The position numbers and the translations under genes are program-made. The notes under the pieces are model-generated. The model made no database searches and was not told the DNA's origin. It saw only the letters and a program-made list of their open reading frames with translations. Positions 4,635 through 6,147 of a DNA stretch of 6,147 nt are shown here, in pieces. This stretch comes from Stenotrophomonas maltophilia (GTDB lineage Bacteria > Pseudomonadota > Gammaproteobacteria > Xanthomonadales > Xanthomonadaceae). The number at the start of each line of letters is the position of its first letter. Position 1 is the first letter of the stretch. The stretch covers positions 1,304 to 7,450 of the forward strand of contig DGIP01000328.1 in assembly GCA_002386405.1 (NCBI GenBank), written 5' to 3'.

Positions 4635-6147
4635 ATGTCCCGCCTTGCCCACGCCAGCAGTGAAGCCCTCAGCGAGGGCGGCACGCTCGCCAGCCAACTT
4701 GATGCGTTCGTCGCGCGCCCGGCGCAGCTGCGCCTGACCACGGCCATCGCCGAGGCCTTCGACCAGCGCGAGGTGCTGCTGGCCGAGGCCGGCACCGGCA
4801 CCGGCAAGACCTTCGCCTACCTGGTGCCGGCACTGCTGTCGGGGCTGAAGACCATCATTTCCACCGGTACCCGCGCGCTGCAGGACCAGCTGTACCACCG
4901 CGACCTGCCGCGCGTGCGCGCCGCACTCGGGGTGGGGCACAGCAGCGCGCTGCTCAAGGGCCGTTCCAACTACCTGTGCCGGTACCGGCTGCAGCAGGCG
5001 CGGGGCGAACCGCGCTTCACCTCGCCGCAGGAAGTGGCGCAGTTCCAGCGCATCCTGGCCTGGTCTGGGCGCACGAAGTTCGGCGACATGGCCGAACTGG
5101 AAGCGCTGCCTGACGACTCGCCGCTGTACCCGATGGTCACCTCCACGGTGGACAACTGCCTGGGCACCGAGTGCCCGTTCTGGGATGACTGCTTCGTGGT
5201 GCAGGCGCGCCAGCGTGCACAGGCGGCCGACGTGGTGGTGGTCAACCACCACCTGCTGCTGGCCGACCTGGCGCTCAAGCAGGAGGGCTTCGGCGAGATC
5301 CTGCCGGGCGCGCAGGCGTTCGTGATCGACGAAGCACACCAGTTGCCGGAGCTGGCTGCCAACTTCTTCGGCGAAGGCTTCGGCATGCGGCCGTGGCAGG
5401 AACTGGCCCGCGACTGCCTGGCCGAGAGCCGCAGCGTGGCCGGCGCCCAGGCCGCGCTGCAGGCGCATGCCGGCACGCTGGAGCAGACCCTGCGCGATCT
5501 GCGCACGGCGATGGACGGCCTGCCGGCGCGGGGCACCCAGTGGCGCGCCCTGGCGGTGCCGCAGGTGCGCGACGGCTTCGATGCCGCCATGAGTTCGCTG
5601 GTGGCGCTGCGCGACGTGCTGGATGGCGTGCGCGCCGCATCGCCGGGGCTGGATGCCTGCCACGCGCGGGCGATGGAGGCGGTGTCGCGGTTGTCGCGCT
5701 GGTTGGGCGATGACGCGCCGCTGCTGGATTTCGACGCCGACCCGGAACAGGTGCCGGCCGCGGCCGACGTGCTGTGGTACGAACTCACCCCGCGTGGCTT
5801 CCGCTGCCAGCGCACGCCGATGGACGTGTCCGGGCCGCTGCGCGAGCATCGTGAGCGCTCGATGGCGGCGTGGGTCTTCACCTCGGCCACGCTGACGGTG
5901 GATGGAAAGTTCGAGCACATCGCGCAGCGGCTGGGGTTGGACGACCCGATCACGCTGCTGCAGCCCAGCCCGTTCGACTGGGCCCACCAGGCGCTGTGCT
6001 ACCTGCCGACCGACCTGCCGGATCCGGCCGCGCGCGGCTTTGGCACCGCGCTGATCCGCGCGCTGACCCCGGTGCTGGAGGCATCGGGCGGGCGCGCGTT
6101 CCTGCTGTTCGCTTCGCATCGCGCGCTGCGCGAGGCGGCCGAAGCGC
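4635..6147 (+). CDS. yoaA: YoaA/DinG-family ATP-dependent DNA helicase with Fe-S cluster, partial, C-terminus beyond the window
   Basis: This is an XPD-like superfamily 2 helicase that unwinds DNA 5'-3' using ATP and acts in replication repair. The first 504 codons are present; the end runs off the window. Visible in order: a Q-motif-like RPAQLRL (28-34), Walker A EAGTGTGKT with K58, STGTRALQDQLY (76-87), the four Fe-S cysteines C115 (KGRSNYLC), C175 (DNCLG), C180 and C186 (CPFWDDC), VVVNHHLLLADL, Walker B DEAH (232-235), a helical arch-like region (about 250-400), and motif III TSATL (416-420). KGRSNYLC, the VTSTxDNCLG block and the NHHL block match E. coli YoaA as I remember it, more than DinG. 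E. coli YoaA works with the clamp-loader subunit HolC in tolerance to replication-blocking damage; that partnership is not shown here. The ATG at 4635 has no Shine-Dalgarno. A second ATG 8 bases upstream (4627) is in another frame and stops at 4737. The gene begins 65 bp after the lipoprotein gene. Confidence 0.93.
   Translation, partial: MSRLAHASSEALSEGGTLASQLDAFVARPAQLRLTTAIAEAFDQREVLLAEAGTGTGKTFAYLVPALLSGLKTIISTGTRALQDQLYHRDLPRVRAALGVGHSSALLKGRSNYLCRYRLQQARGEPRFTSPQEVAQFQRILAWSGRTKFGDMAELEALPDDSPLYPMVTSTVDNCLGTECPFWDDCFVVQARQRAQAADVVVVNHHLLLADLALKQEGFGEILPGAQAFVIDEAHQLPELAANFFGEGFGMRPWQELARDCLAESRSVAGAQAALQAHAGTLEQTLRDLRTAMDGLPARGTQWRALAVPQVRDGFDAAMSSLVALRDVLDGVRAASPGLDACHARAMEAVSRLSRWLGDDAPLLDFDADPEQVPAAADVLWYELTPRGFRCQRTPMDVSGPLREHRERSMAAWVFTSATLTVDGKFEHIAQRLGLDDPITLLQPSPFDWAHQALCYLPTDLPDPAARGFGTALIRALTPVLEASGGRAFLLFASHRALREAAEA

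Noticed and set aside
4563..6119. A 518-codon open frame on the minus strand opposite yoaA
   Set aside because: Low-complexity Arg/Gln/His/Ala-rich translation with no recognisable domain; the plus strand carries Walker, Fe-S and DEAH motifs.
1..6147. A new defence, mobile or biosynthetic system
   Set aside because: All four genes belong to recognisable families, spacing is tight, and base composition looks uniform by eye. I found no direct-repeat array, integrase, transposase, toxin-antitoxin pair, tRNA or att-like duplication.

Overview
The window is GC-rich, with strong G/C bias at third codon positions, and has four tightly packed protein genes and almost no spare DNA. Gene content, protein style and a short hairpin with a GTAG head (4576-4598, minus strand) point to a gammaproteobacterium of the Xanthomonadaceae, most likely Stenotrophomonas or a close relative. 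This assignment rests on recognition by eye, not on a database search.

Layout. (1) Bases 1-1481, minus strand: the N-terminal 493 codons of a large glycosyltransferase, a GT2 domain followed by the start of a GT4-like second domain; the gene runs off the left edge. (2) Bases 1482-1570: an 89-bp divergent intergenic region that must hold the start signals for both flanking genes. (3) Bases 1571-4015, plus strand: mrcB, the bifunctional peptidoglycan synthase PBP1b, complete at 814 aa, with all glycosyltransferase and transpeptidase motifs. (4) Bases 4039-4569 (or from 4012, overlapping mrcB by ATGA): a small TPR lipoprotein, a good candidate for an LpoP-type outer-membrane activator of PBP1b. 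(5) Bases 4570-4634: a short gap with a REP-like GTAG hairpin and a possible promoter. (6) Bases 4635-6147, plus strand: the first 504 codons of a YoaA/DinG-family iron-sulfur DNA helicase, running off the right edge.

How the genes work together. mrcB and the lipoprotein gene look like one transcription and translation unit. The product pair would be an inner-membrane cell-wall synthase and the outer-membrane lipoprotein that switches it on across the periplasm, the arrangement described for Pseudomonas aeruginosa. The helicase is a DNA-repair enzyme with no evident functional link and probably has its own promoter. The glycosyltransferase is divergent and probably acts in surface polysaccharide synthesis.

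The window looks like ordinary core chromosome. I see no phage, transposase, CRISPR, tRNA, rRNA or defence genes. The points most worth checking are the LpoP candidate, the REP element, and start regions of mrcB and yoaA that lack a Shine-Dalgarno and may give leaderless transcripts.
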